The translations under genes were made by a program, and so were the position numbers. The notes beneath the pieces were generated by a model. The model was not told the origin of the DNA. It ran no database searches and saw only the letters and a program-made list of their open reading frames with translations. A stretch of 64,000 nucleotides of DNA from Aeromonas sp. RU39B (GTDB lineage Bacteria > Pseudomonadota > Gammaproteobacteria > Enterobacterales > Aeromonadaceae), in the NCBI RefSeq assembly GCF_900156095.1, contig NZ_FTMJ01000011.1, positions 84,204 to 148,203 on the forward strand, read 5' to 3'. The stretch's first letter is position 1; every line of letters starts with the position of its first letter. Positions 9,543 through 18,179 of this stretch are shown one piece after another.

Positions 9543-10829
9543 TCAGTTTTTCAGCTGGGTGACATCGAGATCGTCACCGGCATCAGGGTCATGGAAGACC
9601 GCCAAATCCAGTTCGTCCTCATGACGAGCTATCAACACAGAGATCAGAATATCGCCCGATACGTTGACCGCAGTTCTCGCCATATCGAGAATGCGGTCGA
9701 TGCCTGCAATCAGTGCCACCCCTTCAATGGGCAGGCCGACCGACGTCAAAACCAGCGTCAACGTCATCAGGCCGGTTCCCGGCACCCCGGCGGTACCGAT
9801 ACTGGCCAGCACCGAGATCATGATGATGGTCAGGTAGTCGAGCAGATGCAGATCGACCCCGAACGCTTGCGCCACGAACAGAGCGGTCACGCCTTGATAG
9901 AGGGCGGTACCGTCCATATTGATGGTGGCGCCAATCGGCAGCACGCTATCGGTGATGCGTTGTGAGACCCCGAGCCGGCGGCGGGCACAGGCCATGCTGA
10001 TGGGCTGGGTGACGGTACTGGAGCTGCTGGTAAAGGCGACTGCCTGGGCATCGAGAATACTGCGAAAGTAGTGCCACGGGTTCAGCCTGGCCACGATCAA
10101 TAGCAGGCTGCTGTATGCGCCGAGCACATGTAGCAGGCAGCCCAGATAGACTACCCCGATCACCTTGAGCAGCGGCAGTAGCAGGTCGAGGCCATATTGC
10201 GCGGCCAACCATGACATCAGGGCGCATACCCCGTAGGGCGCCAGAATCATCAGCACCTGACTCAACTTGTTCATGGCCTCGGCGAGGGAGCCAAACAGAC
10301 GCATCGCTGGCTCACCCTGAACGCCGATGGCATTGATGGCCAGACCGAGCGCCACCGCAAACACCAGCACCTGCACCACCTTGCCATCAGACATGGCTTG
10401 CAGCGGATTGGAAGGCACCAGATTACCGAGTAACTGCTCCAGCGATGGCGGCGGCAGTGGAGCAAAGGGCAGGGCGTGTTGCAGTGTCACTCCGGTGCCC
10501 GGCTGCAGCAGCCAACCCATCACCAGACCAATACAGATAGCCAGCGTGGTGGAGGCGAGATAGAAGAAGATCGCCTTGATACCGGTCGGACCCAGGTTGC
10601 GGCGACCCAGATTACAGATCCCGGTAATCACCGAGCAGAAGATAAGTGGCACCATCAACATCTTGATGGTGTTGACGAACAGGGTTCCGAAGGGTTTTAG
10701 CAGCAGGGCGTACTCTGGCATCCCCAGTCCGAGGGTAATGCCGGCCAGCATGCCGATCAGGGTTTTCAGCCAGAGCGGGCGGCGGGTCCAGATCCGCCAC
10801 GGGGCCATTGCCAATCCTTGGAACTGCAT
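9543..10829 (-). CDS. Dicarboxylate/amino acid:cation symporter (DAACS)
   Basis: 428-residue inner-membrane transporter of the GltP/DctA family, which takes up C4-dicarboxylates or acidic or neutral amino acids with protons or sodium. Signatures are the serine-rich re-entrant loop AVAFTSSSSTVTQP and the transport-site helix VLPIGATINMDGTALYQGV, with a second loop at ASIGTAGVPGTGL. The ATG is preceded by AAGGA; a TTG one codon earlier is an alternative. Its stop is three bases from the DUF2007 stop, so the genes converge. Substrate cannot be told from sequence. Confidence 0.85.
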   Translation of the reverse strand: MQFQGLAMAPWRIWTRRPLWLKTLIGMLAGITLGLGMPEYALLLKPFGTLFVNTIKMLMVPLIFCSVITGICNLGRRNLGPTGIKAIFFYLASTTLAICIGLVMGWLLQPGTGVTLQHALPFAPLPPPSLEQLLGNLVPSNPLQAMSDGKVVQVLVFAVALGLAINAIGVQGEPAMRLFGSLAEAMNKLSQVLMILAPYGVCALMSWLAAQYGLDLLLPLLKVIGVVYLGCLLHVLGAYSSLLLIVARLNPWHYFRSILDAQAVAFTSSSSTVTQPISMACARRRLGVSQRITDSVLPIGATINMDGTALYQGVTALFVAQAFGVDLHLLDYLTIIMISVLASIGTAGVPGTGLMTLTLVLTSVGLPIEGVALIAGIDRILDMARTAVNVSGDILISVLIARHEDELDLAVFHDPDAGDDLDVTQLKN

Positions 10830-11032
10830 CAACGCGGGGTCCTTGATGTGGTGAGCAAGTGCAAACGGTCGCCAGTGTAGCGGCCTGCCAAGCGGGTTAC
10901 CACATTATCGACAAAGCGGGTTTCGCTGCCAGTGGCCCGTGCCGAAATAGGGCAAAAACTTGGCCTGCATCAAGGAGTCTGCAACCAAGGTACAGTTTAA
11001 TTGTCATCTCATATGTTGTTTTGGAGTTCACC

Positions 11033-11278
11033 ATGTCGACCTCGATTCATGGTCATGAAGTGATGCAGATGATGCTTACCCGTGGCGGCAGCTTTACCCG
11101 TGACAGACTGCGCCAGGCCATCCACGACACATTCGGTGTCGAGGCTCGTTTCCATACCTGCAGCGCCGAAGGGATGGATGCCGATCAACTGATCGCGTTT
11201 CTGGAGCGTAAAGGCAAGTTTGTCGACGAATCCGACGGATTCCAGACCCGTGCCGACCGAATTTGTAATCACGGGTGA
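11033..11278 (+). CDS. yecH: YecH family small protein
   Basis: 81-residue protein matching E. coli YecH along its length: HGHEVMQMMLTRGG, FHTCSAEGMDADQLIAFLERK and GKFV. Residues His6, His8, the Cys near position 42 and the final Cys may bind metal (inference). TTGGAG precedes the ATG. It is read divergently from the symporter across about 200 bases that should contain both promoters. Confidence 0.85.
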   Translation: MSTSIHGHEVMQMMLTRGGSFTRDRLRQAIHDTFGVEARFHTCSAEGMDADQLIAFLERKGKFVDESDGFQTRADRICNHG

Positions 11279-11369
11279 GTGATTCAGGGGGCTGCTTTCG
11301 GGCGGCCCTCGCCGCTACAGCCCGCTTCTGCTATATTCCACGCCTCTGTTTCAAGTGGCGAGTTCCGTC

Positions 11370-11966
11370 ATGGATACCTTCTCTGCAGCAGTCATGCTGT
11401 TTCTGATCATGGACCCGTTGGGCAACCTGCCGGTCTTCCTCTCCATCCTGCGTCATATCGACCCGAAGCGGCGGCGCAAGGTGATGATGCGCGAGCTGTT
11501 GTTCTCGCTGGGCATCATGATGGCGTTCCTGTTTGCCGGTCAGCAGATCCTCACCTTCCTCAATTTGCGTCAGGAAGCGGTGAGCATTGCCGGCGGTATC
11601 ATCCTGTTTTTGATCGCTATCAAGATGATCTTCCCGGGACCGGGTGGGGTGACCGGACTGGCGGCAGGTGAAGAGCCCTTCCTGGTGCCGATGGCGATCC
11701 CGATGATTGCCGGCCCGTCGATTCTGGCCTCCCTGTTGCTGCTGGCTAATCAGGCGCCGGGGCGTATGCTGGACTGGTCACTGGCACTGTTCCTGGCCTG
11801 GTTGGCCAGTTCGGTGATCCTGATGTTCTATGAGCTGTTCCACAAGCTGCTGGGTGAGCGCGGCCTTACCGCTATGGAGCGGTTGATGGGTATGTTGCTG
11901 GTGATGATCTCGGTGCAGATGCTGCTCGATGGCGTGCACCACTATCTGGATGTGGCACAGCCATAA
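11370..11966 (+). CDS. yhgN: MarC family integral membrane protein YhgN
   Basis: 198-residue inner-membrane protein with about six hydrophobic segments, close to E. coli YhgN (FLIMDPLGNLPVFLSIL, GGIILFLIAIKMIFPG, GEEPFLVPMAIPMIAGPS). Function is unknown; the older link of MarC to antibiotic resistance has not held. An in-frame GTG at 11355 is an alternative start; neither start has a strong ribosome-binding site. Confidence 0.85.
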   Translation: MDTFSAAVMLFLIMDPLGNLPVFLSILRHIDPKRRRKVMMRELLFSLGIMMAFLFAGQQILTFLNLRQEAVSIAGGIILFLIAIKMIFPGPGGVTGLAAGEEPFLVPMAIPMIAGPSILASLLLLANQAPGRMLDWSLALFLAWLASSVILMFYELFHKLLGERGLTAMERLMGMLLVMISVQMLLDGVHHYLDVAQP

Positions 11967-12229
11967 CACCGCCCGGATGGGCAGGTTGTGAGCGATTGTG
12001 CTGCATCGCCGGGTTGTGCGCATTACACTGCCCGGCAGTGCCAAGGAGTGAGAAGGTGCGTTGCACCGCAAGGTGGACGCCGGCAGCAGGCACTTGCCAT
12101 CAGGCTGTCACGTCGTCGTGATAAACCGTATTCGGGTTGCCGATTTACGTTTCGCTTGATTTGGCCCAACAATCCGGCCATGGCGTTCTGGTAAAACGAG
12201 CTGACTTCGTCAATGTTGGGAGGGGAGTC

Positions 12230-12388
12230 ATGGGACTCGGTGGTATTCATATTTGGCACATGCTGATTTTGCTGCTGGTTGTTGTGCTGGTTTTTGGTAG
12301 CAAGCGTCTGGCGGGTGCCGGTGAGGATCTCGGTACTGCGATCCGCGATTTTCGTAAAGCAATGCGTGATGACGATGCATCCAAATAA
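12230..12388 (+). CDS. Short TatA/E family protein, orphan
   Basis: 52-residue Tat pore component. It opens MGLGGIHIWHMLILLLVVVL, a single membrane helix, then the conserved FG hinge (VFGSKRL) and a short amphipathic helix (GEDLGTAIRDFRKAM). GGGAG precedes the ATG. tatB and tatC are not adjacent. At 52 residues it is shorter than E. coli TatA (89) or TatE (67), so it is probably a TatE-like accessory or a minimal TatA. The 260 bases upstream show no gene. Confidence 0.82.
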   Translation: MGLGGIHIWHMLILLLVVVLVFGSKRLAGAGEDLGTAIRDFRKAMRDDDASK

Positions 12389-12402
12389 CAGGAGTGGACA
12401 TC

Positions 12403-12702
12403 ATGTCGGTTGAAGAAAAAGTTCAGGAAACCTGCGAAGCCTGTGGTTGCTTTGCCGAGATTGGCACCATCATTGGCGAGGGCGACGATGTCCTGACTCT
12501 TGATATTGCTGCCGTTGACGAGGCCGCTGCCCGCGCCAAGCTGGCCGAGTATCAGGCCTTGGCAAAAGAGGTCTATTCCGACGTACAGATCGGTGAGACC
12601 CTGACCAAGAGCGCCGATGGCGTCTCCTTGAATGTCAGCCTTCAGTTCAGCTGCACGGCTGAAAAGCTGATCTTTGAAATGCGTGCCCGCTCTCTGGCGT
12701 AA
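12403..12702 (+). CDS. yfcZ: YfcZ/YiiS family protein (DUF406)
   Basis: 99-residue soluble protein. TCEACGCFAEIGTII at the N-terminus and GVSLNVSLQFSCTAEKLIFE near the C-terminus match the YfcZ/YiiS family of unknown function. The Cys-rich start (CEACGC) might bind metal. The ATG has AGGAG eight bases upstream; a GTG three codons earlier overlaps that ribosome-binding site and is less likely. It follows the TatA-like gene by 14 bases, so they may be cotranscribed. Confidence 0.82.
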   Translation: MSVEEKVQETCEACGCFAEIGTIIGEGDDVLTLDIAAVDEAAARAKLAEYQALAKEVYSDVQIGETLTKSADGVSLNVSLQFSCTAEKLIFEMRARSLA

Positions 12703-12821
12703 GGCACTCTCTGCGGCGGCGGGGTTCTCCCGCCGCTTCGTCCCGTCAGCAGTGGGACCGAGTGGCAAGAGGAAGGATAGGAGCCGATTCCTGTCCCGAC
12801 TGGATAACACGAGGTGACGAC

Positions 12822-14246
12822 ATGCGACGATGGGTCTGGGCCTGCTGGCTCCTTCTCTTCTCCTGCTCTGCTCTGGCCAACACCTTTGCACCGGCGCTGC
12901 CACAGCAGCAGGGCGATCTCGATGCCTTACTCAAGCACCGTGTCCTGCGGGCACTTGTGGTGTATGAGCGCGGCTTCTTTTTCCTCGACCACGGCCAGCA
13001 GAAAGGCATTCTGGTTAATCAGCTCAAAGGGTTGGAGCGCTGGCTTAACCGCACCTATCTGCCTCACGCCAAAAATCCTCTGCATATTGTTACCATTCCG
13101 GTGCGGCGCGATCGTCTGCTCGATTATCTGGCGCAGGGTTACGGCGATCTGGTGGTTGCCAATCTGACGGTCACGCCGGCACGTGCCGAGAGGGTGCTGT
13201 TTTCCCAGCCGGTGATTGCGCCGGTTGAGGAGTGGGTGGTCAGTGCCGATTCGTTGCCGGAACTGACCCGCATTACCCAACTCTCCGGGCGGCGCATCTG
13301 GGTGCGCGCCAGCTCCAGTTACCACGAGAGTTTGCTACGCCTCAATCGCTTGCTGGCCGAATTGGGACTGCCGCCGGTCTATATCGAGACGGCGCCGGAA
13401 TTTCTACAAGATGGCGATCTGCTAGAGATGGTGGCTGCCGGCATGATTCCGCTCACCGTCACCGACAGCTTCAAGGGCCGCCCCTGGTTGCAGACACTGG
13501 ATGGCTTGCGGGCGCACAGAATGATTCCGCTGCGTGATGATGGTCGCTCTGCCTGGGCCATGCGCAGTGATTCACCGCAATTGCAGGGGGCGGTGAACCG
13601 CTTTCTGGCTCAAGCGCCAGAGCGGCTGCTCTATGACGATCAGGCGCTGCGCCAATATATCCGCCAGGGCGATACGCTCAGCAATATTCTGGCACCGCAC
13701 CGGGTCGTCCGGCTCAACCAGATTCGCCGCGTGCTGCAGAAATACGCTGCCCGCTACGACCTCGACTGGCTGATGTTGGCGGCCATGGCCTACAAGGAGT
13801 CGGGGCTCGATCCCTCCGCCCGCTCGGAGCGCGGCGCCGTCGGCTTGCTGCAACTGCTGCCCGATACCGGCGCGGCAGTGAATATTCGTGGCGAGCGGCT
13901 GGCGTCGCTGGAAGGGAATGTAGAGGCAGCCTGCCGCTATCTACGCTGGATCCTTGATAACTATCTGCATGACCCGACGCTCGACCGTCTTAACCGCCAC
14001 CTGCTGGTGTTTGCCGCCTACAATGCTGGCCCCAATCGTATTCAGCGGCTACGCGACAAGGCCCGTGACCTGGGACTCGATACCAGGCAGTGGTTTGGTA
14101 ACCTCGATCAACTGGTTGGCAATGAAGTGGGCCAGGTGCCGGTCAACTATGTGGGGACCATCTACAAATATTACGTAGCCTATCGCTATAGCTTGCAGCA
14201 GATAGAGGGCAAGCAGGCGGCATTACCGGCTCCGCTGCGTCGCTAG
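12822..14246 (+). CDS. MltF-like membrane-bound lytic transglycosylase
   Basis: 474-residue periplasmic enzyme. A signal peptide (to ALA, about residue 20) precedes a periplasmic substrate-binding-like domain (about 30-270; LVVANLTVTPARAERVLFSQ) and an SLT catalytic domain (about 300-420). The catalytic Glu is Glu326 in AYKESGLDP, followed by GAVGLLQLLPDTG and FAAYNAGPNRI. It cleaves peptidoglycan glycan strands to 1,6-anhydro products. It is more divergent than expected for the usual MltF, so it may be a paralogue. The ATG follows GAGGTGACG. Confidence 0.85.
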   Translation: MRRWVWACWLLLFSCSALANTFAPALPQQQGDLDALLKHRVLRALVVYERGFFFLDHGQQKGILVNQLKGLERWLNRTYLPHAKNPLHIVTIPVRRDRLLDYLAQGYGDLVVANLTVTPARAERVLFSQPVIAPVEEWVVSADSLPELTRITQLSGRRIWVRASSSYHESLLRLNRLLAELGLPPVYIETAPEFLQDGDLLEMVAAGMIPLTVTDSFKGRPWLQTLDGLRAHRMIPLRDDGRSAWAMRSDSPQLQGAVNRFLAQAPERLLYDDQALRQYIRQGDTLSNILAPHRVVRLNQIRRVLQKYAARYDLDWLMLAAMAYKESGLDPSARSERGAVGLLQLLPDTGAAVNIRGERLASLEGNVEAACRYLRWILDNYLHDPTLDRLNRHLLVFAAYNAGPNRIQRLRDKARDLGLDTRQWFGNLDQLVGNEVGQVPVNYVGTIYKYYVAYRYSLQQIEGKQAALPAPLRR

Positions 14247-14369
14247 CCGGTGGTAGGTCAGGATGACGAAATGCAGGGGTCAGAGGCAGGTTAGCGGCAG
14301 TGGTATGCGGCTGGCGCTGCTCTGCGGGCTGATACATCATGATCTCTCCCATACCCGTGTGATGGCCGG

Positions 14370-15635
14370 ATGATGATGCGCTCGCAAGATGACAGAGAGA
14401 TGGCTCCCGGAGAGTTTGCTCTACTGGATGACCCCCTGCAGGCATTGGCTTGGCGTTGCCAGCTGATCCGCGAGGCGCGCCATGCCATCGATGCGCAATA
14501 TTACAGCTGGGATGAAGACAGTAGCGGCAAACTGCTGCTGGCTGAGTTGCTGGCTGCGGCCCGCCGGGGTGTGCAGGTGCGGCTATTGGTTGATGATCTG
14601 CACAGCGGCGATGCCCGTTTTCTCCCTGCGCTGGGTGCCGAACCCAATATCTCGGTGCGTCGCTTTAATCCATTCCGCTCCACCGTGTGGCGGCCGCTGG
14701 CCCTGCTGCTTGAGGTGTTGCTGCGCTTTCGACGTCTCAATCACCGCATGCACAACAAGCTGCTGCTGATTGATGGACGAGTGGCCATCATGGGCGGGCG
14801 CAATATCGGGGATCGCTATTTCGGACTGAGCGACGAGTGTCGCTTTGTCGATCTCGATCTGCTCTGCCGTGGCGAGATTTGTCGCCAGCTGGAACGCGGC
14901 TTTCAACGCTTCTGGCAGAGTCGCTGGAGTCAGGTTTGGCCGACTCCTGCCAATCACGGTGGCCGCTGCGAGTTTTTGCTCGATTATCTGCAGCCGGAGT
15001 TGCGGATCCTGTTCGGGTTACCATCGCCACTGGTGGCGGCGCCACTCAGTTTCTTGCCCGGTAATGGGCGCGCCCTGTTCGATGAGCCGGGTAAAGGGCT
15101 GCGCCGTGGCAGTCGTATCGCCGCCCTGATCAGCAACATTCTGCAGCAGGCCGCTCCGCGTCTGGTGCTGGTATCGCCTTATCTGGTATTGCCGCCGCGC
15201 TTTATGCGCCGTCTGCTGCGTCTGTCCCGGCGCCGTATTCGCATCACGGTGCTGACTAACTCGTTAGCCACCACCGATGTGCCGCTGGTGCAGGGGACCT
15301 ACGAGCGACAGCGTACTACCCTGCGGCGCCACGCAGTGCGGGTGTTTGAGCTTAAGCCCGATGAGCTGCGCAGCCTGCACGCCAAGGTGGTGCTGTTTGG
15401 CGATCAGGGTGTGCTGCTGGGGAGTTTTAACCTCGATCCCCGCTCGCTCTATCTCAATACCGAGATTGCACTACAGGTAGACAGCTCCGCCGTGCATGAT
15501 GCGCTGTCCGCTTGGCTGGGGGAGTGTTTGCAGCTGAGTTGGCCGCTGGCTATGCCGGATGAGTCGCCGGTTTCACTGTGGCGGCGCGGTTGGCGCTGGC
15601 TCTCCGGTCGTCTGCCGATCCAGCGTTGGTTGTGA
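14370..15635 (+). CDS. ClsC-like phospholipase D family enzyme
   Basis: 421-residue protein with two PLD domains, resembling E. coli ClsC (YmdC), which makes cardiolipin from phosphatidylglycerol and phosphatidylethanolamine. The first HKD motif is canonical: His128, Lys130, Asp135 in HNKLLLIDG. The second, HAKVVLFGDQ, keeps His337 and Lys339 but has Gly344 at the Asp position, with Asp one place later; GSFNLDPRSLYLNTE follows as normal. It has no N-terminal membrane anchor. An ymdB partner is not adjacent. Several ATGs lie close together at the start. Confidence 0.8.
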   Translation: MMMRSQDDREMAPGEFALLDDPLQALAWRCQLIREARHAIDAQYYSWDEDSSGKLLLAELLAAARRGVQVRLLVDDLHSGDARFLPALGAEPNISVRRFNPFRSTVWRPLALLLEVLLRFRRLNHRMHNKLLLIDGRVAIMGGRNIGDRYFGLSDECRFVDLDLLCRGEICRQLERGFQRFWQSRWSQVWPTPANHGGRCEFLLDYLQPELRILFGLPSPLVAAPLSFLPGNGRALFDEPGKGLRRGSRIAALISNILQQAAPRLVLVSPYLVLPPRFMRRLLRLSRRRIRITVLTNSLATTDVPLVQGTYERQRTTLRRHAVRVFELKPDELRSLHAKVVLFGDQGVLLGSFNLDPRSLYLNTEIALQVDSSAVHDALSAWLGECLQLSWPLAMPDESPVSLWRRGWRWLSGRLPIQRWL

Positions 15636-15658
15636 GCGGGACATTCGGAGAAGGCGAT

Positions 15659-15676
15659 TGTGCGAGATCTCGCAAA
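15659..15676 (+). promoter_or_regulatory. UvrY/GacA-box-like palindrome
   Basis: TGTGCGAGATCTCGCAAA is an 18-base inverted repeat with a 14-base perfect core. It resembles the UvrY/GacA upstream element (TGTAAG-N6-CTTACA; in enterobacterial csrB, as I recall, TGTGAGAGATCTCTTACA). It lies about 165 bases before the likely start of the RNA at 15826, a spacing like that upstream of csrB and rsm genes. An IHF-like site (TATCACTATGTTT, 15731-15743) and AT-rich DNA lie between. Confidence 0.45.
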
Positions 15677-15825
15677 CGATTGTAGGCGATGACCCGTGAC
15701 AGCCATTGCGTGGATTATCCACATAAGTGGTATCACTATGTTTTATAAAGAATTATCTAAATACATTCCGGCTGTTATGCACCTAATCAGCATAAAAAGG
15801 CTCTAATAGCGGTTTTTTATACACA

Positions 15826-16054
15826 TCGAGCCCCTAAGATGGGGATTGCAAGGACTACACGTCTCCTTTTGGAGCGTGTGATGCATAGTTGAGTTGCAGC
15901 ACGGCTTGGCCGGGAACTGGGCATCAGGGATAGATGCGGGTGGCAGGGTGAATAGCGGATTTGCCCGGTCATCATTCAGGGAGAGGCAGCAGACTATGTA
16001 TCAAATAGAATATGCCTTTTGCGAAGGGGTGATGAGCAATCACCCCGTTTTTTT
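15826..16054 (+). ncRNA. Candidate Csr/Rsm-type small RNA upstream of fabR
   Basis: This is the main content of the 515-base gap between the ClsC-like gene and fabR. No convincing protein is coded. A possible -10 (TATACA, 15818-15823) precedes a stretch with seven GGA triplets between 15843 and 15982. One lies in the loop of a perfect hairpin (GCATC 15921-15925, loop AGGGATA, GATGC 15933-15937); another is at the loop edge of ACACGTCTCC/GGAGCGTGT (15858-15879). The 3' end is a textbook terminator. This is how CsrA-sequestering RNAs look, but fewer GGAs than CsrB and no -35 are reasons for caution. Both ends are estimates. Confidence 0.45.
16026..16054 (+). terminator. Intrinsic terminator in front of fabR
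   Basis: GGGGTGAT and ATCACCCC form a perfect 8-base stem around GAGCA, followed by G and seven T. No protein gene ends nearby (the ClsC-like gene stops about 390 bases upstream), which is why it points to an RNA gene. Confidence 0.85.
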
Positions 16055-16151
16055 GTCTGCAAAAATCGGGTCACAGTGGAAATCTGCGTAGCCGAGGATG
16101 CAGTTTGCGCTCCCGACGGGTTATGATTCCCGCACAACAGCATGAGGTGGA

Positions 16152-16793
16152 ATGCCTGTGGGAATCCGCGCACAACAAAAAGAGAAGACCCGCCGCAGCC
16201 TGATCGAGGCAGCTTTCAATCAGCTGAGCAGCGAACAGAGTTTCTCCAACCTGAGCCTGCGCGAAGTGGCCCGTGAGGCTGGCATTGCTCCGACCTCCTT
16301 TTATCGCCACTTTCGCGACATGGAAGAGCTGGGCCTGACCCTGGTGGACGAAGGTGGTCTTACCCTGCGGCAACTGATGCGGCAAGCGCGCCAGCGTATC
16401 GCCGGTGGTGGCAGCGTTATTCGTACCTCTGTGCAGACCTTCATGGAGTTTGTCGAGAACAATCCCAACGTCTTTCGCCTGCTGCTGCGTGAACGCTCCG
16501 GCACCTCGCCAGCCTTTCGTCAGGCGGTCGTTCGTGAAATTCAGCACTTCATTGCCGAGCTGACCGACTATCTGGAGGCCACCTCGCACGGCAGTCGGGA
16601 CGATGCTTCCATTCAGGCGGAAGCCATGGTCACCATCGTATTCAATGCCGGGGCGGATGCTCTCGATTTGACGCGTGAGGAGTGTCGGCTCTTGTGTGAA
16701 CGCACCATCCAGCAGTTACGCATCATTGCCGCTGGCGCCGAGCTTTACCAAAAGCGACATCGCCACGCAGCCCTAGGAGAGTTGCATGAGTGA
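16152..16793 (+). CDS. fabR: HTH-type transcriptional repressor FabR
   Basis: 213-residue TetR-family repressor of unsaturated fatty acid genes (fabA, fabB in E. coli). The N-terminal helix-turn-helix spans about residues 30-55 ([20 protein letters not shown]). The ligand domain follows ([20 protein letters not shown]). Length and sequence match E. coli FabR. A GAGGT lies upstream of the ATG. Its end overlaps yijD by 8 bases, the same pair as in E. coli. Confidence 0.93.
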   Translation: MPVGIRAQQKEKTRRSLIEAAFNQLSSEQSFSNLSLREVAREAGIAPTSFYRHFRDMEELGLTLVDEGGLTLRQLMRQARQRIAGGGSVIRTSVQTFMEFVENNPNVFRLLLRERSGTSPAFRQAVVREIQHFIAELTDYLEATSHGSRDDASIQAEAMVTIVFNAGADALDLTREECRLLCERTIQQLRIIAAGAELYQKRHRHAALGELHE

Positions 16794-17145
16794 AACGAGT
16801 CTGATCCCCCGAACGCCTCTGATCCTGGCTCTGCTGGTCGGGTTGTGCGGACATGCCAGTGTCGCCGTTCTGACCTACTCGGGGGTGCCGTTCTCCCTGT
16901 TTCCCATCATTGCGCTGGTACTGGCTGCCAAGCAGCTCTATCGCCACTATGCCAGCGAGCCGATGACCGGTGATATCCCGGCTTGCACCGTGATCAGCTT
17001 TTTTATCGGCGTCTTCGCCCATTCGGCTTTTTTGCGGGTGCAGTACCCGGAGATGGGCAGCAACTTCATCCCCTTAATCCTGACGCTGCTGCTGGCCGCC
17101 TGGCTATCGATAAAGCTGGGCCGGATGATCGGTCGCCAACCTTAA
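16786..17145 (+). CDS. yijD: Inner membrane protein YijD
   Basis: 119-residue membrane protein with about four hydrophobic segments ([32 protein letters not shown] and two more). It matches E. coli YijD, function unknown, and always follows fabR in related genomes. It overlaps fabR by 8 bases, so translation is probably coupled. A role in membrane lipid balance is inference from the neighbour only. Confidence 0.88.
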   Translation: MSETSLIPRTPLILALLVGLCGHASVAVLTYSGVPFSLFPIIALVLAAKQLYRHYASEPMTGDIPACTVISFFIGVFAHSAFLRVQYPEMGSNFIPLILTLLLAAWLSIKLGRMIGRQP

Positions 17146-17148
17146 ACA

Positions 17149-17175
17149 ATCAGGCCCGGCAATACCGGGCCTGAT
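17149..17175. terminator. Shared hairpin between yijD and yhhL
   Basis: ATCAGGCCCGG and CCGGGCCTGAT form an 11-base perfect stem between two converging genes. T-runs are weak on both strands, so efficiency is uncertain. Confidence 0.6.
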
Positions 17176-17176
17176 G

Positions 17177-17467
17177 TTATTCGCGGGGTTTGTTGGTGAT
17201 CTCTTTGAGCCGCTCGCGCAGGCTGTCTGCGGCAAACACGCCGAAGATAATGATTTGCCAGAACTCCTGACGGGTCACCTCAAAATGGCCCATGCTGCCT
17301 TTGCGGATCATGGTGACCTGTGCCCAGTGCATCAAGAGCACGATCATGCCAAATGGCGGCAGCACCGCATGCAGTTTGCCCGGCAGCAAGCCGAACAGGG
17401 CCGCCAGTACGCCCAGCCAGAAGATAATCATGACCCCTCGGGCAATCAGGTTAAGCGTCTTTTTCAT
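17177..17467 (-). CDS. yhhL: DUF1145 membrane protein YhhL
   Basis: 96-residue protein with two membrane helices (GVMIIFWLGVLAALFGLL, about 11-28, and MIVLLMHWAQV, about 41-51), like E. coli YhhL, function unknown. It overlaps the 3' end of rsmD by 17 bases, the same arrangement as rsmD-yhhL in E. coli. Confidence 0.82.
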   Translation of the reverse strand: MKKTLNLIARGVMIIFWLGVLAALFGLLPGKLHAVLPPFGMIVLLMHWAQVTMIRKGSMGHFEVTRQEFWQIIIFGVFAADSLRERLKEITNKPRE

Positions 17468-18068
17468 CGATCACCTCGCGTAGGTAGAGTTGATAGCAGA
17501 CCTGACCGGCCTGCTTGTCCTTGATGAGCTGCCAGCTGGCCGGCAGCGCTGGGGGCGCAGCCTCTTTCTCGCGCTCAAGATAGATCAGGGCGCCATCTGC
17601 CAACCAGCCATTTTGTTCCAGCAGATGACAAACGGTGGGCAGCAGCTCCTGGCGAAATGGCGGATCCAGAAACACCAGATCATACGGGCGGGCAGCGCCC
17701 TGCAGCCACAGTGTTGCATCGGCTTCCACCACGTCGGCCGCTTGGGAACCGAGCAGAGCCAGATTCTTGCGTAGCTGATCGGCAGCGCCGCGGTCGCGCT
17801 CGACCAGGGTGACCTGGCTGGCATAGCGAGAAAGCGCCTCCAGCCCCAGGCCGCCGCTGCCGGCAAACAGATCGAGACAACGGGTGTCGCGAATGTGGGG
17901 GGCAAGCCAGTTGAAGATGGTTTCCTTTACGCGATCGGTGGTGGGGCGCAGCCCTTCCACGTCACGTACCGGCAGTTTGCGTCCGCGCCACTGGCCGCTG
18001 ATGATCCTGACAAACCCGTTTTTTCCCTGCGGGGACGGGCTGTTGCGGCTGGTTTTCGCTCTCGGCAT
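17451..18068 (-). CDS. rsmD: 16S rRNA (guanine-966 N2)-methyltransferase RsmD
   Basis: 205-residue Rossmann-fold methyltransferase that uses S-adenosylmethionine to methylate G966 of 16S rRNA in the small subunit. RIISGQWRGRKLPV and LRPTTDRVKETIFNWL are the family start. LDLFAGSGGLGLEALSR binds SAM and FLDPPF is the N6/N2-methylase catalytic motif. It is read divergently from ftsY across about 110 bases, as in E. coli. Confidence 0.95.
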   Translation of the reverse strand: MPRAKTSRNSPSPQGKNGFVRIISGQWRGRKLPVRDVEGLRPTTDRVKETIFNWLAPHIRDTRCLDLFAGSGGLGLEALSRYASQVTLVERDRGAADQLRKNLALLGSQAADVVEADATLWLQGAARPYDLVFLDPPFRQELLPTVCHLLEQNGWLADGALIYLEREKEAAPPALPASWQLIKDKQAGQVCYQLYLREVIDEKDA

Positions 18069-18179
18069 CGCGTTTCGTCGTCAGAAAATAAAGTGATAGT
18101 ATAGGGCGGTTCATTTTTGTGCCGAACCTCCGGGGAACGGCCATTTTAGCAGTCCGCCGATCAAGTGAGTAACGATTAG

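Noticed and set aside
15894..16091. Short open frame of 65 codons in the gap before fabR
   Set aside because: It runs through the terminator hairpin and T-run at 16026-16054, has no ribosome-binding site and no recognisable protein.
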